A stretch of 64,000 nt of DNA, taken from positions 1 to 64,000 of the forward strand of contig JAILOU010000011.1 of NCBI GenBank assembly GCA_024690665.1, written 5' to 3'. The stretch's first letter is position 1. The number at the start of each line of letters is the position of its first letter. The stretch comes from Eubacterium sp. GTDB taxonomy: Bacteria; Bacillota; Clostridia; Lachnospirales; Lachnospiraceae. Shown here one piece after another: positions 1 through 8,879 of the stretch. The notes below the pieces were generated by a model. The model made no database searches. It worked only from the letters and a program-made list of their open reading frames with translations, and was not told where the DNA came from. The position numbers were made by a program, and so were the translations under genes.

Positions 1-461
1 ATGCTTATTTACAAGCTTGGCTGTACCAAACTTATAGATTGTATGGTCAAAGTATTTAGACATACCTTTAGTGAAATAAGGCAGCTTAACACGTCCATTC
101 AGCGTATTCACTGAAAAGCAATTTTGCGTCAGGGAATAATCCCTGTTCCAAACAAGGTCGTACTGTGGTTTCTTGAAATTAGGCTGAATCCACTCTTTCT
201 GATTTTCAAGAATGGTTTTGTATCTTGCGATAACCGTCTTAACCACGGACTGAGCCATTTGGGATTTAAGACCAAACCTTTCTCGAAGTGTGGAATACAG
301 AACCTTATTCAAGGAAAACTGCTTTAAGTCGTGAGTACGGAATACATAGTTAGACACGTAGTTACAAGCATCAGAATAAACAGACATGGTTTTATCAAGT
401 AAAACCTTACTGTCCGCATTAACGGATATCTGAATTTTAGCCGTAACTGTCATCTGTTCCA
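1..461 (-). CDS. tnpB: TnpB-family (IS605 OrfB) protein, N-terminal part
   Basis: This frame enters from the left edge and starts at 461, preceded by an AGGTGA ribosome binding site. The 153 visible residues (MEQMTVTAKIQI start, then a DACNYVSNYV segment, a LREKFGLKSQMAQS segment and a YKTILENQKEW segment) match the N-terminal region of TnpB proteins, the RNA-guided nucleases of IS200/IS605-type elements. The catalytic RuvC part and zinc finger would lie off the window, so completeness cannot be judged. It is divergent from a deleted tnpA remnant at 542-720, the usual IS605 arrangement. The element may survive only through tnpB. Confidence 0.8.
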
Positions 462-541
462 TATATTCACCTCATATATATTTCACTAGATATATGTTGT
501 ACTATTTGTTAGTGGAAGTCAATATGTTTGAGGAATTCGAT

Positions 542-720
542 ATGGATAATAGATATAACCGTCATAACAGACTACATATTATCTATGGCAGAAATATCAA
601 AACTTCCTGTCTAAACAGTATTGGAAGAAGAAAATCTTTTGGTCTGATGGGTACTTTGTTTGTAGCATAGGCGAAGTATCGTCGGCTACCATACAAAAAT
701 ACATTGAGAGCCAAGGTTAA
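542..720 (+). pseudogene. tnpA: Internally deleted TnpA (Y1 transposase) remnant
   Basis: A start reading MDNRYNRHNRLHI resembles the beginning of IS200/IS605 TnpA. After about 15 codons the frame departs from the family. A different frame from about 580 to the TAA at 720 encodes QYWKKKIFWSDGYFVCSIGE and then a YIESQ segment, the typical TnpA C-terminus. The central part with the HUH motif and catalytic tyrosine is absent, so the protein cannot be functional. It is divergent from the tnpB at the window edge. Confidence 0.7.
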
Positions 721-744
721 TGGCTACGAATTTACAAGGCTCCT

Positions 745-766
745 CCCACCGCCCAAGGGCAGTGGG
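745..766. repeat. Palindromic hairpin, probable IS200/IS605 end
   Basis: CCCACcGCCC and GGGCaGTGGG form a stem around a two-base loop, 25 bp downstream of the tnpA remnant stop. IS200/IS605 elements carry subterminal hairpins recognised by TnpA, so this is probably the element end. It could also act as a terminator for the tnpA remnant. Confidence 0.55.
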
Positions 767-815
767 TTTCCGCCTATGACAACGAAAGGATTTTATTTAT
801 GAATTTGATGATAGA

Positions 816-850
816 AAAATCGCCCCGCGGTAAGCCCGCAAGGCGATTTT
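816..850 (-). terminator. Rho-independent terminator of the secreted protein gene
   Basis: The stem AAAATCGCC/GGCGATTTT with an inner GCGG/CCGC pairing is followed on the minus strand by a T-run. It lies 12 bp past the stop codon of the gene ending at 863. Confidence 0.85.
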
Positions 851-862
851 GAAATATCTGTT

Positions 863-3310
863 TTATTTTGTTGCCGTTAAGCTCTTCGTGCTTGTTCCTC
901 CCGAATATCCGGTATAGTAGTCATATGTATAACTTGTATACTGACCGGATAAAGTTCCGCCTGTGGAAAGCGTATAAGAACTTCCACTTGAAAGGCTTGG
1001 CGATGAGAAGAACACACTACTTGCACTCATTGGTGATTCTACCGCCATTAAAGTTGTAGAACCATTTAAAATTGCAACGGCCGTTTCTGATGAAATGGAA
1101 ACAGAAGATGAGCTTGAACCTCCCGGGCCTCCGGAGTTACCGGACTGGCTACTTGTGGTTACATATGCCTGATTTGCCGTTGTCGGTGTTCCGTCTCCTT
1201 GCATCGAACTTGAACCAAGTGTCAATACGGTTGCGCCTGAGCCAATAACAAAATCATCATCCTTATCAATCGGAGAGTTTGATGAGCTTCCTCCGACTCC
1301 GTATACAATCGTTGTTCCTCCATATAGATATAAGCTACCGTTACAATCAAGACCGTCACCATCAGAAGAATATTTAATCGTCTTCGTACTAGATCCATTT
1401 GGTACAGTCACAGAATGTGTTTCATCCGCACCAATCATGACATTCACATATCCACTATTTATCGTTAACGTATTACCATCAACCGATGTACTCTCCTTCA
1501 CATATGTTTCTTCGTCTTCATCGTCATAAGTATAGACTAACGTTTTTGAAGACGCGTTAATTCCATCGTCGTTCGTATAAACACGTATCTGTGGACTATC
1601 AGAATCAGAATCAGAATCAGAACCGATTGTAATCGCTCCTGCTTCAATTCCTTCATATGCTGTTGTCACTTTGACATTAGCACTTCCTGTAATCGATAAG
1701 GAACTACCGCCTGTGATTCCTTCATCAGCTGCTGCAAGTGTCAGTGTTCCTCCACTGATTTCACCGGTGTTATTTGCCTGAATTGCACAGTCCGGAGAAC
1801 CGATGATATAAACACCTGTTCCGGTTGCAGAATAACCACTTGTACTAAGAGAATTCGCCTTAACGCCGGTCTGCGTTGTATCAATATTAATAGTTCCGCC
1901 ACTGATGGTTAAGCTTCCGGATGCATCCTGTTCATATGAGGTCCCGGTAGTATAATCAGAACCATCCTCTACGGATGTATAAGAAAACGTCTTCGCCTTA
2001 GTACCTGCCTTGATTCCCTTATGACTACCTGTATCATAATTTACAGTCTCTGTCTTGGTATCCCCTGATTCAGTCAAGGAATTAGCCGTGCTTGAAATAC
2101 TGTTTGATGCATAGAAATTCGTAGCTGCATATTGATACAATGTTTCAATATCTATTGTTCCACCTGAAATCGCAACCTCTTCTCCCTGGATTCCATCCCC
2201 ATAACAATCGCTGATGGTTACCGTTCCGCCTGAGATTGTTACTGCACCATTCTTGGCATTAATACCGTCTTCTGCTGTTGACTTAGAGTTAACAACACCG
2301 TCGCTAATGGTAATATCGCCCTTCTTAGACTTTAAACCATTTCCCAGATTAGATGTTAATGCCAGTTCTCCATCCGCAATTGTAATACCGCTCTTTGTTC
2401 CCTTCAAGCAATCACCATTTGAAGTTATCGTAATAACTCCGCTGTTAATCGCCAGGCTTCCTTTTGACGCAATACCATCTGACGGATCATCGGAATATGT
2501 CTTTGATGAAGACATAGAATCTGTAATCGTCAGCGATGCGTCTGAGTCACTTGAATCTGCTTCAACTGTAAGATTTGCCGTTGAACTTTGATATACAATC
2601 GCACTAGCCGGTGAAGCGTTATAAGCACCACCCTTAATCACAGAATCACCAATCAGTTTAATCGTAACATTGCCATCTCCTTCAATTAAAATTGCAGGAT
2701 CTGTTCCGACATAGCTACTATTATCAATCGTCGCATCATTTAAAACCAAGGTGACATCATTATCCGATTTTACATAAATCTGTTTTCCTGTCAGTGTTCC
2801 TGTGATAGTTCCCCCTGTCGAGTAATCCACCTGTGTCACCTGTGTTGTAACTACTGTATCATCTGTCGTTGTTGTATCATCCGTCGTCGTATCATCCGTA
2901 CTTGATGAAGAATCCGAACTGCTAGAAGACTTCTTGATCTTATACTTATATGTCTTCGTTGCCTTCTTCACCTTTTTGGATTTCAACTTCTTGTTCGTCA
3001 TCTTCTTAGAAGACTTTACTGCATACACTTTCAGTTTCGTCGTCTTCTTAAATGTAAGCTTCTTGGTCTTACCACTCTTTACAACCTTTTTCTTCGTCAG
3101 CTTAGAACCGGTTGTGTAATACACCTTGTAACCTTTCTTCGCTTTTAACTTGATTGTAACCTTGTTTTTGTACGTACCGGCTTTTTTCGAAATGGTGTAC
3201 TTCTTCGTCGTTACTTTTTTGGTTGCTGCCTGCGCGTTCATCATTGGCGTAAATCCGGCTACTACCGCCACTGCAAGTGCCAATGCGAACAGTTTCTTAA
3301 CGTGTTTCAT
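863..3310 (-). CDS. Secreted carbohydrate-binding domain protein (Cthe_2159-like beta-solenoid)
   Basis: The 815-residue start at 3310 is chosen because GGAGGA lies just upstream; a longer frame to 3349 has no such site. Residues 1-30 form a signal peptide (KKLFALALAVAVVAGF, then AQA-A). A lysine-rich module with KYTISKKAGTYKNKVTIKLK and VYYTTGSKLTKK resembles chitobiase-like beta-sandwich repeats. A Ser/Asp/Thr-rich linker leads into a long body of repeated short 'ISGGT-hydrophobic' turns (for example AVTISGGTVTIS), as in the Cthe_2159 carbohydrate-binding family, whose founder binds acidic plant polysaccharides. There is no LPXTG anchor. Probable role: binding pectin-like or other glycans at the cell surface. 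It is a single gene with its own terminator. Confidence 0.75.
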   Translation of the reverse strand: MKHVKKLFALALAVAVVAGFTPMMNAQAATKKVTTKKYTISKKAGTYKNKVTIKLKAKKGYKVYYTTGSKLTKKKVVKSGKTKKLTFKKTTKLKVYAVKSSKKMTNKKLKSKKVKKATKTYKYKIKKSSSSSDSSSSTDDTTTDDTTTTDDTVVTTQVTQVDYSTGGTITGTLTGKQIYVKSDNDVTLVLNDATIDNSSYVGTDPAILIEGDGNVTIKLIGDSVIKGGAYNASPASAIVYQSSTANLTVEADSSDSDASLTITDSMSSSKTYSDDPSDGIASKGSLAINSGVITITSNGDCLKGTKSGITIADGELALTSNLGNGLKSKKGDITISDGVVNSKSTAEDGINAKNGAVTISGGTVTISDCYGDGIQGEEVAISGGTIDIETLYQYAATNFYASNSISSTANSLTESGDTKTETVNYDTGSHKGIKAGTKAKTFSYTSVEDGSDYTTGTSYEQDASGSLTISGGTINIDTTQTGVKANSLSTSGYSATGTGVYIIGSPDCAIQANNTGEISGGTLTLAAADEGITGGSSLSITGSANVKVTTAYEGIEAGAITIGSDSDSDSDSPQIRVYTNDDGINASSKTLVYTYDDEDEETYVKESTSVDGNTLTINSGYVNVMIGADETHSVTVPNGSSTKTIKYSSDGDGLDCNGSLYLYGGTTIVYGVGGSSSNSPIDKDDDFVIGSGATVLTLGSSSMQGDGTPTTANQAYVTTSSQSGNSGGPGGSSSSSVSISSETAVAILNGSTTLMAVESPMSASSVFFSSPSLSSGSSYTLSTGGTLSGQYTSYTYDYYTGYSGGTSTKSLTATK

Positions 3311-3362
3311 ACGTTCTTCCTCCTTTTGCTGTTCACAAACAACACCCATCCCCGTTGTTCTA

Positions 3363-3908
3363 TTACATTGCCCCTAATGCATCTAGAACCATATTTGCCA
3401 TTTCATTCCTATTATCTGTTGTGACCTCAATTACCATTACATCCTCACGAAGTGCGATTTCCTGCAAGAAGGCCCGCTTTACCTTCTGTAATACACCAAT
3501 TACGTGCGGTGCACGATCAAGACACTCCACCACGGTTTTATTAAATTCATACGCATCGCCTTCAAGGCGGCCGAGTTCATCCATCCATAAGATGTCGGCG
3601 TTATCCAATGCGTCCTTTAGCATGCCTGCTCCGAAGCGGTTGAATGCTTCTGTAATTCCAATTCCGGAAGGCCCCTTCTTCGAATGAAAACATACAGCCA
3701 CCGGAATGTCATTCATTCCCTCCGGTGTATCTCCAAGCGAATGCAGATAAAAGCCACGCCTGTTTCCATCAATGAAAAAAGGGAGCGTCTGAAACCCTCC
3801 TACTCGATATCCACGCTCTTGCAATGCGTCTAAAACATTGCCCAGAACGGTTGATTTTCCAACCTGCTTCTCCCCTGTCAGGAAGATATGTTTAATCTCA
3901 TGCTCCAT
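3363..3908 (-). CDS. THEP1-type nucleoside-triphosphatase
   Basis: This 181-residue protein begins with a Walker A motif (GEKQVGKST, residues 11-19). A DILWMDELGRLEG segment supplies the Walker B aspartate/glutamate, and HVIGVLQK sits near the C-terminus. Size and motifs match the THEP1 family of small P-loop NTPases that hydrolyse ATP/GTP; their cellular role is poorly known. The gene lies 52 bp upstream of the secreted protein gene on the same strand with no terminator between them, so co-transcription is possible, but the two proteins have no obvious functional link. Confidence 0.75.
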   Translation of the reverse strand: MEHEIKHIFLTGEKQVGKSTVLGNVLDALQERGYRVGGFQTLPFFIDGNRRGFYLHSLGDTPEGMNDIPVAVCFHSKKGPSGIGITEAFNRFGAGMLKDALDNADILWMDELGRLEGDAYEFNKTVVECLDRAPHVIGVLQKVKRAFLQEIALREDVMVIEVTTDNRNEMANMVLDALGAM

Positions 3909-3987
3909 AATTAAAACCTCATGCCATTAATCATACTATCTTTTCAGTTGTTTTACTAGTACTTTCGTACATAAATCTTTCTTATCC

Positions 3988-4019
3988 CAAAAAAACCGCC
4001 GCATTTTCATGCGACGGTC
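3988..4019 (-). terminator. Rho-independent terminator of the FNT channel gene
   Basis: ACCGcCGCAT/ATGCGaCGGT forms a stem with a TTTC loop, and the minus strand continues into a T-run. It lies 22 bp past the stop of the FNT gene. Confidence 0.85.
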
Positions 4020-4041
4020 TCTTTCATGGTTTATATAGAGT

Positions 4042-4869
4042 TTATGCTTCTTTCTTTGTTCCTTTTAAGTAGCATCCCCAGTAAATCAGTCCAACAAGAA
4101 CCAAACCACCGACAATGTTACCAAGCGATACCGGCAACAAGTTCTTACCAAACATCGCGCCCCAGGTCAGATTTGAAAAATCAACGCCTGCATCCTGTGC
4201 AGCCTGAGCCCATGTATCATTTAATTTACACAGAAGTCCGATAGAGATGTACTGCATGTTTGCAACACTATGCTCGAATCCTTCTAATACGAACAGCATG
4301 ATCGGGAAGAACAAACCGATTACTTTGCCTGCAACAGATTTTGCTGCAAATGCCATCCAAACCGCAATACATACTAAGAAGTTACATCCGATACCTTTCA
4401 TGAAAGCATCGCCAAATGTCATAGACGTCTTTGCTACTGCTGTTGAGATGTAAGATACTGCAAGCTGATTATTGAATAAGTTTGCCTGGTGTCCACCTAC
4501 GGTAATTAAGGATACTAAGATACCTCCGCCTAAGTTACCGATCCAAACGAATACCCAGTTCTTAATCATCTGTCCTACTGTAATTTCTTTTTGTAATAAA
4601 GGAATGATTAAAAGACAGTTACCTGTAAATAATTCAGAACCTGCAATCAATACCATAGCAAGTCCACCCGGGAATACAACTGCTGCCAGGAATTTTGCAA
4701 GGGATGCATTCTCGATAGTTGCTCCTACTGTTGTTGCACCTACTGCTGCGAAACCGATAAACATACCTGCCAAGAGACCTAAGAAGATCATCTTCGCAAT
4801 GCTAAGATTTGCCTTTCCTTTACCAATACCAACGTAATTTTTTGCCACTTCTGCTGGTGAGTTAATCAT
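4042..4869 (-). CDS. Formate/nitrite transporter (FNT) family channel
   Basis: The 275-residue membrane protein has the FNT fold signature: a hydrophobic first helix (MIFLGLLAGMFIGFAAVG), a GSELFTGNCLLI segment, a WIGNLGGG segment and a late LGNIVGGLVLVGLIYWG helix. FNT pentamers conduct formate, nitrite or hydrosulfide across the cytoplasmic membrane; in a fermenter, formate export is the likeliest role but the substrate cannot be read from sequence. The start follows TAGGAGG closely. It is monocistronic, with a long leader and its own terminator. Confidence 0.88.
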   Translation of the reverse strand: MINSPAEVAKNYVGIGKGKANLSIAKMIFLGLLAGMFIGFAAVGATTVGATIENASLAKFLAAVVFPGGLAMVLIAGSELFTGNCLLIIPLLQKEITVGQMIKNWVFVWIGNLGGGILVSLITVGGHQANLFNNQLAVSYISTAVAKTSMTFGDAFMKGIGCNFLVCIAVWMAFAAKSVAGKVIGLFFPIMLFVLEGFEHSVANMQYISIGLLCKLNDTWAQAAQDAGVDFSNLTWGAMFGKNLLPVSLGNIVGGLVLVGLIYWGCYLKGTKKEA

Positions 4870-5431
4870 AATTTTCCAACCTCCTACTTATGAATACTTT
4901 CTTTATGCTAAACAGATTTTCTATAAATGTGCTTTTCCCTACTCTTGTGTGCCATCAACATAGCTGCACCTATGTATTTAATAGAAAACCCATATAAGCC
5001 GTTTGTATTTTTTTTAGTTCAATTTTCCCTACAGTGACTATTATATGTTCTTCAAATTCAAATGCAACATTGATAACTTTTTAGCAATGCTTGGTCTTAC
5101 TTTGTTTGTGCACATTGCATACCGGGTTGTTTTCTAAGGTAAATTGCCTACATTTGTCTCTATTTTCAATGCAATTTAACAAATTTTCATGCCGGTTTCC
5201 AAACTGTCACCGCTTGTCTATTCGTTAATTATTTGTCAGCATCCAACATACTTCGTTGAAAATGTCATTTTTTCGGGGAATAATGTCAATAAAATATTTT
5301 CATTTTTGTTTGATTTGCCACATACCAAACGGTAATCAAGACACCTTTCAGGGGTGCTTTATATTGACTATTCCTGATTTTTCACATATAGTTACTCATA
5401 GTGTAAAAAAATTAAGGGGACTTATTTTGAT
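4870..5431. promoter_or_regulatory. 562-bp divergent intergenic region with the FNT promoter and long leader
   Basis: No coding frame is supported here. On the minus strand TTGCAT (5067-5062) and TATAAT (5045-5040) are separated by 16 bp and would start the FNT transcript near 5033, giving a ~160-nt leader. The leader contains two copies of TAGGGAAAA and a short CATAG/CTATG stem-loop. I recognise no known riboswitch. The plus-strand promoter for the EamA gene is listed separately. Confidence 0.5.
5364..5392 (+). promoter_or_regulatory. Sigma-70-type promoter of the EamA transporter gene
   Basis: TTGACT (5364-5369) and TATAGT (5387-5392) are separated by exactly 17 bp. Transcription would start near 5399, giving a ~30-nt leader that contains the AAGGGGA ribosome binding site. 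Confidence 0.75.
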
Positions 5432-6361
5432 ATGAAAAAACTTATGATTTTTCTCCCATTGATTGCAGGTATGTGCTGGGGACTGACGGGTCTGTTCGTT
5501 CGTACCTTAGGAGATTCCGGATTCGACAATGTTTCGATTCTCGGTGGACGTACTGTTTTTGCCGTTCTCATCTTATTAATCGGTATTTTAATTTATAACA
5601 AAGAGCTTTTAAAAGTCAGACATATTAAGCACCTTGCACTGATGGCAGTTGCCGGATTCATAGGGTCATTTGCCTTAAATATCTGCTATAACTACACAAT
5701 TGAAGCCATGACGATGTCACTCGCTGCCATCTTACTTTGCCTCGCACCAATCTTTACCTTAATCTTAGCAGCCATCTTCCTTCGAGAGAAGATTACCCTT
5801 AAGAAGGTTTTATGTATGGCATTTGCCATCTTTGGCTGTATTCTTGCAAGCGGCGTTGTCGGAGATGCTTCTGCGCAGTCGGTTACACTGATTGGAATCT
5901 TCATTGGACTTTTAAGCGCTTTCTTCTACGGAGTAAACACCACCGTTAGTAAGATTGTGACCGGCGAGGGCTACACGTCCCTTACTATAACGTTCTACGG
6001 ACAGCTTGTGATTCTAATCGCATGCATTCCGCTCACGAATTGGAATCTGGTCTTCCACTATATGGCTTCTTCACCGGTTACACATACCGGCATGCTTGTA
6101 CTGCATGCGCTGTTTTCATCGGTGATTCCATATCTGGTACTGGTTTATTCCTTTAAATATGTAGATACCGGACTTGCCACCATCATTGCGTCTGCTGCCG
6201 AACCGGTTACAGCTGCAATACTGGGTATGATTTTCTACAAAGAAATTCCAACCGTTATCATCACGATTGGTCTGATTATCACCATTGTGGCTCTAGGCTA
6301 TCTGTTAAAGCCGGAACCCACTAAAGACCCGGAAGCTATCGGAGAAAAAGAAAGAACCTAG
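5432..6361 (+). CDS. EamA/DMT-family membrane transporter
   Basis: A 309-residue hydrophobic protein with about ten membrane segments in two EamA halves. The first half begins KKLMIFLPLIAGMCWGLTG; the second contains LVLVYSFKYVDTGLATIIAS and AAEPVTAAILGMIFYKE, the typical family signature near the end of the second repeat. DMT proteins export amino acids or metabolites; the substrate is unknown. Its stop codon overlaps the convergent znuA gene by 4 bp with no terminator between the two, so their transcripts can read into each other. Confidence 0.85.
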   Translation: MKKLMIFLPLIAGMCWGLTGLFVRTLGDSGFDNVSILGGRTVFAVLILLIGILIYNKELLKVRHIKHLALMAVAGFIGSFALNICYNYTIEAMTMSLAAILLCLAPIFTLILAAIFLREKITLKKVLCMAFAIFGCILASGVVGDASAQSVTLIGIFIGLLSAFFYGVNTTVSKIVTGEGYTSLTITFYGQLVILIACIPLTNWNLVFHYMASSPVTHTGMLVLHALFSSVIPYLVLVYSFKYVDTGLATIIASAAEPVTAAILGMIFYKEIPTVIITIGLIITIVALGYLLKPEPTKDPEAIGEKERT

Positions 6362-7341
6362 CCGAGCGCTTTCTCAAGCACGGCCAGATTCTCATTCATC
6401 ACATCCAGGTAATTTAATCCCTCTGCAATCTGCGACTTCGTTGCGGACTGCAGAGATTTCATTTTCAAGATCTGTCTATTTGGGTTGTTTGTGTACTTTA
6501 ACACGGTTTTCGCAAGCGACTCGTCTGAATTGTCTATAATCAAGATGGCATTCGCCTCTGTCTGATCCATATAAGCTGCAAGCGAGGTAATCGTTTCAAA
6601 TGTTACCTGCGTATCTGCGCTGCATCCCGAATATGCCGCATAATAGGTCAGACCATAATCCTCTACCATATACCGGAATGGAAAACGGTCTGCATAAACA
6701 AGCGTGCTGCTTGATGCATTATCGACCACTGTCTGATACTGCTCATCAAGCGCCTCTAGTTTGGCAAGGTACGCCTTCGTGTTGGCTTCATAAGTGTCGG
6801 CATGCTCCGGATCTAACTGCACAATCATATTGCTTAGATACTGCACATACATCATGGCATTTTTCACCGACAGCCAGACGTGTTCGTCATACTCTAGTTC
6901 TTCTTCCGTATGACTGTGCGTTCTCTCTGCTTTAGCTCCTACTTCTTCCTCAGCAACTGCCTGTTCTCCCAGCACATCCAAGAGTGAGACAATCTGAAGC
7001 TTATCATTGGCCGCTTCCTGCTGCATGTCAAGCACCCACTCTTCCGACTCTCCGCCGGTATAAACCAGAAGGTCAGACTCTGACATCAGCGCCACATCCT
7101 GCACTGTCGGCTGATAACTGTGAAGGTCCGTTCCGGAATCATTTATTAAATTCAGTTCTATGTATTCATTGTCTTCCCCGATAATCTGTCTCATCCAGTC
7201 GTACTGCGGAAACAGCGTTGCGGTAACCTGAATCTTATCAGTATTAACCCCTGAACTTGCGCCTGTACATCCACTTAGCACACCGGTCATCAAAAGCACT
7301 ACGGCAAGGACAATGAGATGTATCTTCTTCAATTTCATCAT
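6358..7341 (-). CDS. znuA: Zinc ABC transporter, substrate-binding lipoprotein
   Basis: The 327-residue protein has a lipoprotein signal (VLSGC, Cys about residue 25) and the cluster A-I metal-binding fold. Visible elements are LFPQYDWMRQIIG, a DLHSYQP histidine, a His/Glu-rich loop (ERTHSHTEEELEYDEHVW) with metal-ligand histidines, and a late ILIIDNSDE strand. This is the extracytoplasmic zinc (possibly manganese) receptor of the zur-znuCBA operon. The start ATGA overlaps the stop of znuB by 4 bp, indicating translational coupling. The histidine-rich loop favours zinc over manganese. Confidence 0.88.
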   Translation of the reverse strand: MMKLKKIHLIVLAVVLLMTGVLSGCTGASSGVNTDKIQVTATLFPQYDWMRQIIGEDNEYIELNLINDSGTDLHSYQPTVQDVALMSESDLLVYTGGESEEWVLDMQQEAANDKLQIVSLLDVLGEQAVAEEEVGAKAERTHSHTEEELEYDEHVWLSVKNAMMYVQYLSNMIVQLDPEHADTYEANTKAYLAKLEALDEQYQTVVDNASSSTLVYADRFPFRYMVEDYGLTYYAAYSGCSADTQVTFETITSLAAYMDQTEANAILIIDNSDESLAKTVLKYTNNPNRQILKMKSLQSATKSQIAEGLNYLDVMNENLAVLEKALG

Positions 7342-8174
7342 CCTCTCGTTTTTAATAAACCAATCACATAGCAGATGGCAAATGCAATAATCTGTGCAAT
7401 GACAATCGTTGCTCCAAGCGGTGTCTGAAGCATAATGGATGCAAGCATTCCTGCGATTGCACTAATCAGGGAAATGATTGCCGACGCAACAATCACCATC
7501 TTAAAGCTAAAGAACAGACGCATTGCTGCCAGTGCCGGGAAGATAATCAGTGCCGAAATCAAAAGAGAACCTACCAGACTCATACCTACTACAATAATAA
7601 TGGCAATTAAGATTGCGATTAATAAGTTGATTCTCTCCGGCTTTGTTCCGGATGCTTTGGCAAAATCCTCATCAAAGGTAACGCCAAAGATACGGTTATA
7701 AAACAGTATATAAAGCACGATGAAGATCCCGGAAAAGATGGCGCAGCTAATCACTTCTGCGCTCGTAAGTGTCAGAATGGAAGTTGACCCAAAGAGCGTG
7801 CTGCACACATCTCCGGATACATTTTCCGAACCAGACCCTGTACTCATCAGCATGTAACCTACCGCAAGTGCTCCTACGGATATCATCGCGATTGCCGCAT
7901 CACCTTTTATCTTGGCGTGAGAACCTGCGCGAAGAAGCAACACTGCTGCCGCAAGTGTTACCGGCATTGTGATCCAGGTATTATTCGTAAGTTTTAATAC
8001 CGACGCGATTGCAAGTGCGCCAAATGCCACGTGCGAAAGGCCATCTCCGATAAAGGAGTAGCGTTTTAGCACGAGTGTCACACCCATCAAAGAACTGCAC
8101 AGCGCAATTAATACGCCTACAATGAGTGCATATATTACAAATGAATATTGCATATAATATGATAATTGAGCCAT
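7338..8174 (-). CDS. znuB: Zinc ABC transporter, permease
   Basis: A 278-residue ABC-3 family permease with about eight helices. The family signature GVTLVLKRYSFIGDGLSHVAFG lies at residues 31-52, and GLLKTRG ends the protein. It forms the membrane channel for metal delivered by the lipoprotein encoded just downstream. It lies 6 bp downstream of the ATPase gene and overlaps znuA by 4 bp, so all four genes form one transcript under the Zur-type promoter. Confidence 0.88.
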   Translation of the reverse strand: MAQLSYYMQYSFVIYALIVGVLIALCSSLMGVTLVLKRYSFIGDGLSHVAFGALAIASVLKLTNNTWITMPVTLAAAVLLLRAGSHAKIKGDAAIAMISVGALAVGYMLMSTGSGSENVSGDVCSTLFGSTSILTLTSAEVISCAIFSGIFIVLYILFYNRIFGVTFDEDFAKASGTKPERINLLIAILIAIIIVVGMSLVGSLLISALIIFPALAAMRLFFSFKMVIVASAIISLISAIAGMLASIMLQTPLGATIVIAQIIAFAICYVIGLLKTRG

Positions 8175-8180
8175 GTCAAA

Positions 8181-8879
8181 TTACTCTCCTTTAATAAAGA
8201 TCTTCGCCGCTGTGGACTTTCTATAATCCTTTGCGGAACCAAAATACAGCTGTTTTTCGCCCACATGCAGAATGTGGGATGCGTGCTCAAGCGCCATCTC
8301 TACATCATGGGAAACCATCACAATAGTCAGCCCTTCCTTATTAAGGCGCTCTAACAAACTGTATAATTCCTGTGTCACCTTAGGGTCTAAGCCCGTCACC
8401 GGCTCATCTAAAACCAGCAATTTTGAAGAGGCACACAGCGCTCTTGCAAGCAGTACTCTTTGTCTTTGTCCACCGGACAGGTGCGCAAAGCTTTTCTTTT
8501 TTAAATCTTCAATCTCTAAGCGTCTTAGATTCTCAAGCGCTCTTTTTCTTTGCTCCTTGCCATAGAAGAAATGATGCGAAAAATTCGCCATGTTACCGGA
8601 AAGGACAATCTCCCATACACTTGCCGGAAAGTCTCTTTGCGCAGCTGTCTGCTGTGGCAGATATCCAATCTCTCCTTCCTCTAAGCGGCTGTCATAAATC
8701 AAACTTCCGGACAGCGGCTTAATTAATTTAAGAAGCGTTTTAATCAGTGTTGATTTACCGGTTCCATTCTCTCCGACGATACACAGATACTCGCCCGGAT
8801 TAATGGTAAAGTTAAGCCCTTGCGCCACAACGCCATCTTCATAGCCGATTGCAAGGTTCTTTGTTGTGATATAACTCAT
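8181..8879 (-). CDS. znuC: Zinc ABC transporter, ATP-binding protein
   Basis: The 232-residue ATPase carries Walker A (GENGTGKST, about residues 36-44), the Q-loop (GYLPQQ), the ABC signature LSGGQRQRVLLARAL, Walker B (LLVLDEPVTGLD) and the switch histidine (VSHDVE). It powers the ZnuB permease. The start overlaps the stop of the upstream Fur-family gene by 4 bp (ATGA). Confidence 0.9.
   Translation of the reverse strand: MSYITTKNLAIGYEDGVVAQGLNFTINPGEYLCIVGENGTGKSTLIKTLLKLIKPLSGSLIYDSRLEEGEIGYLPQQTAAQRDFPASVWEIVLSGNMANFSHHFFYGKEQRKRALENLRRLEIEDLKKKSFAHLSGGQRQRVLLARALCASSKLLVLDEPVTGLDPKVTQELYSLLERLNKEGLTIVMVSHDVEMALEHASHILHVGEKQLYFGSAKDYRKSTAAKIFIKGE

Noticed and set aside
741..850. CRISPR-like repeats
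   Set aside because: The hairpins here are an IS end and a terminator; no regularly spaced repeat array occurs anywhere in the window.
5337..5362. Terminator-like hairpin CACC/GGTG before the EamA promoter
   Set aside because: The stem is only 4-5 bp and no gene ends here on the plus strand; probably chance or a weak operator.
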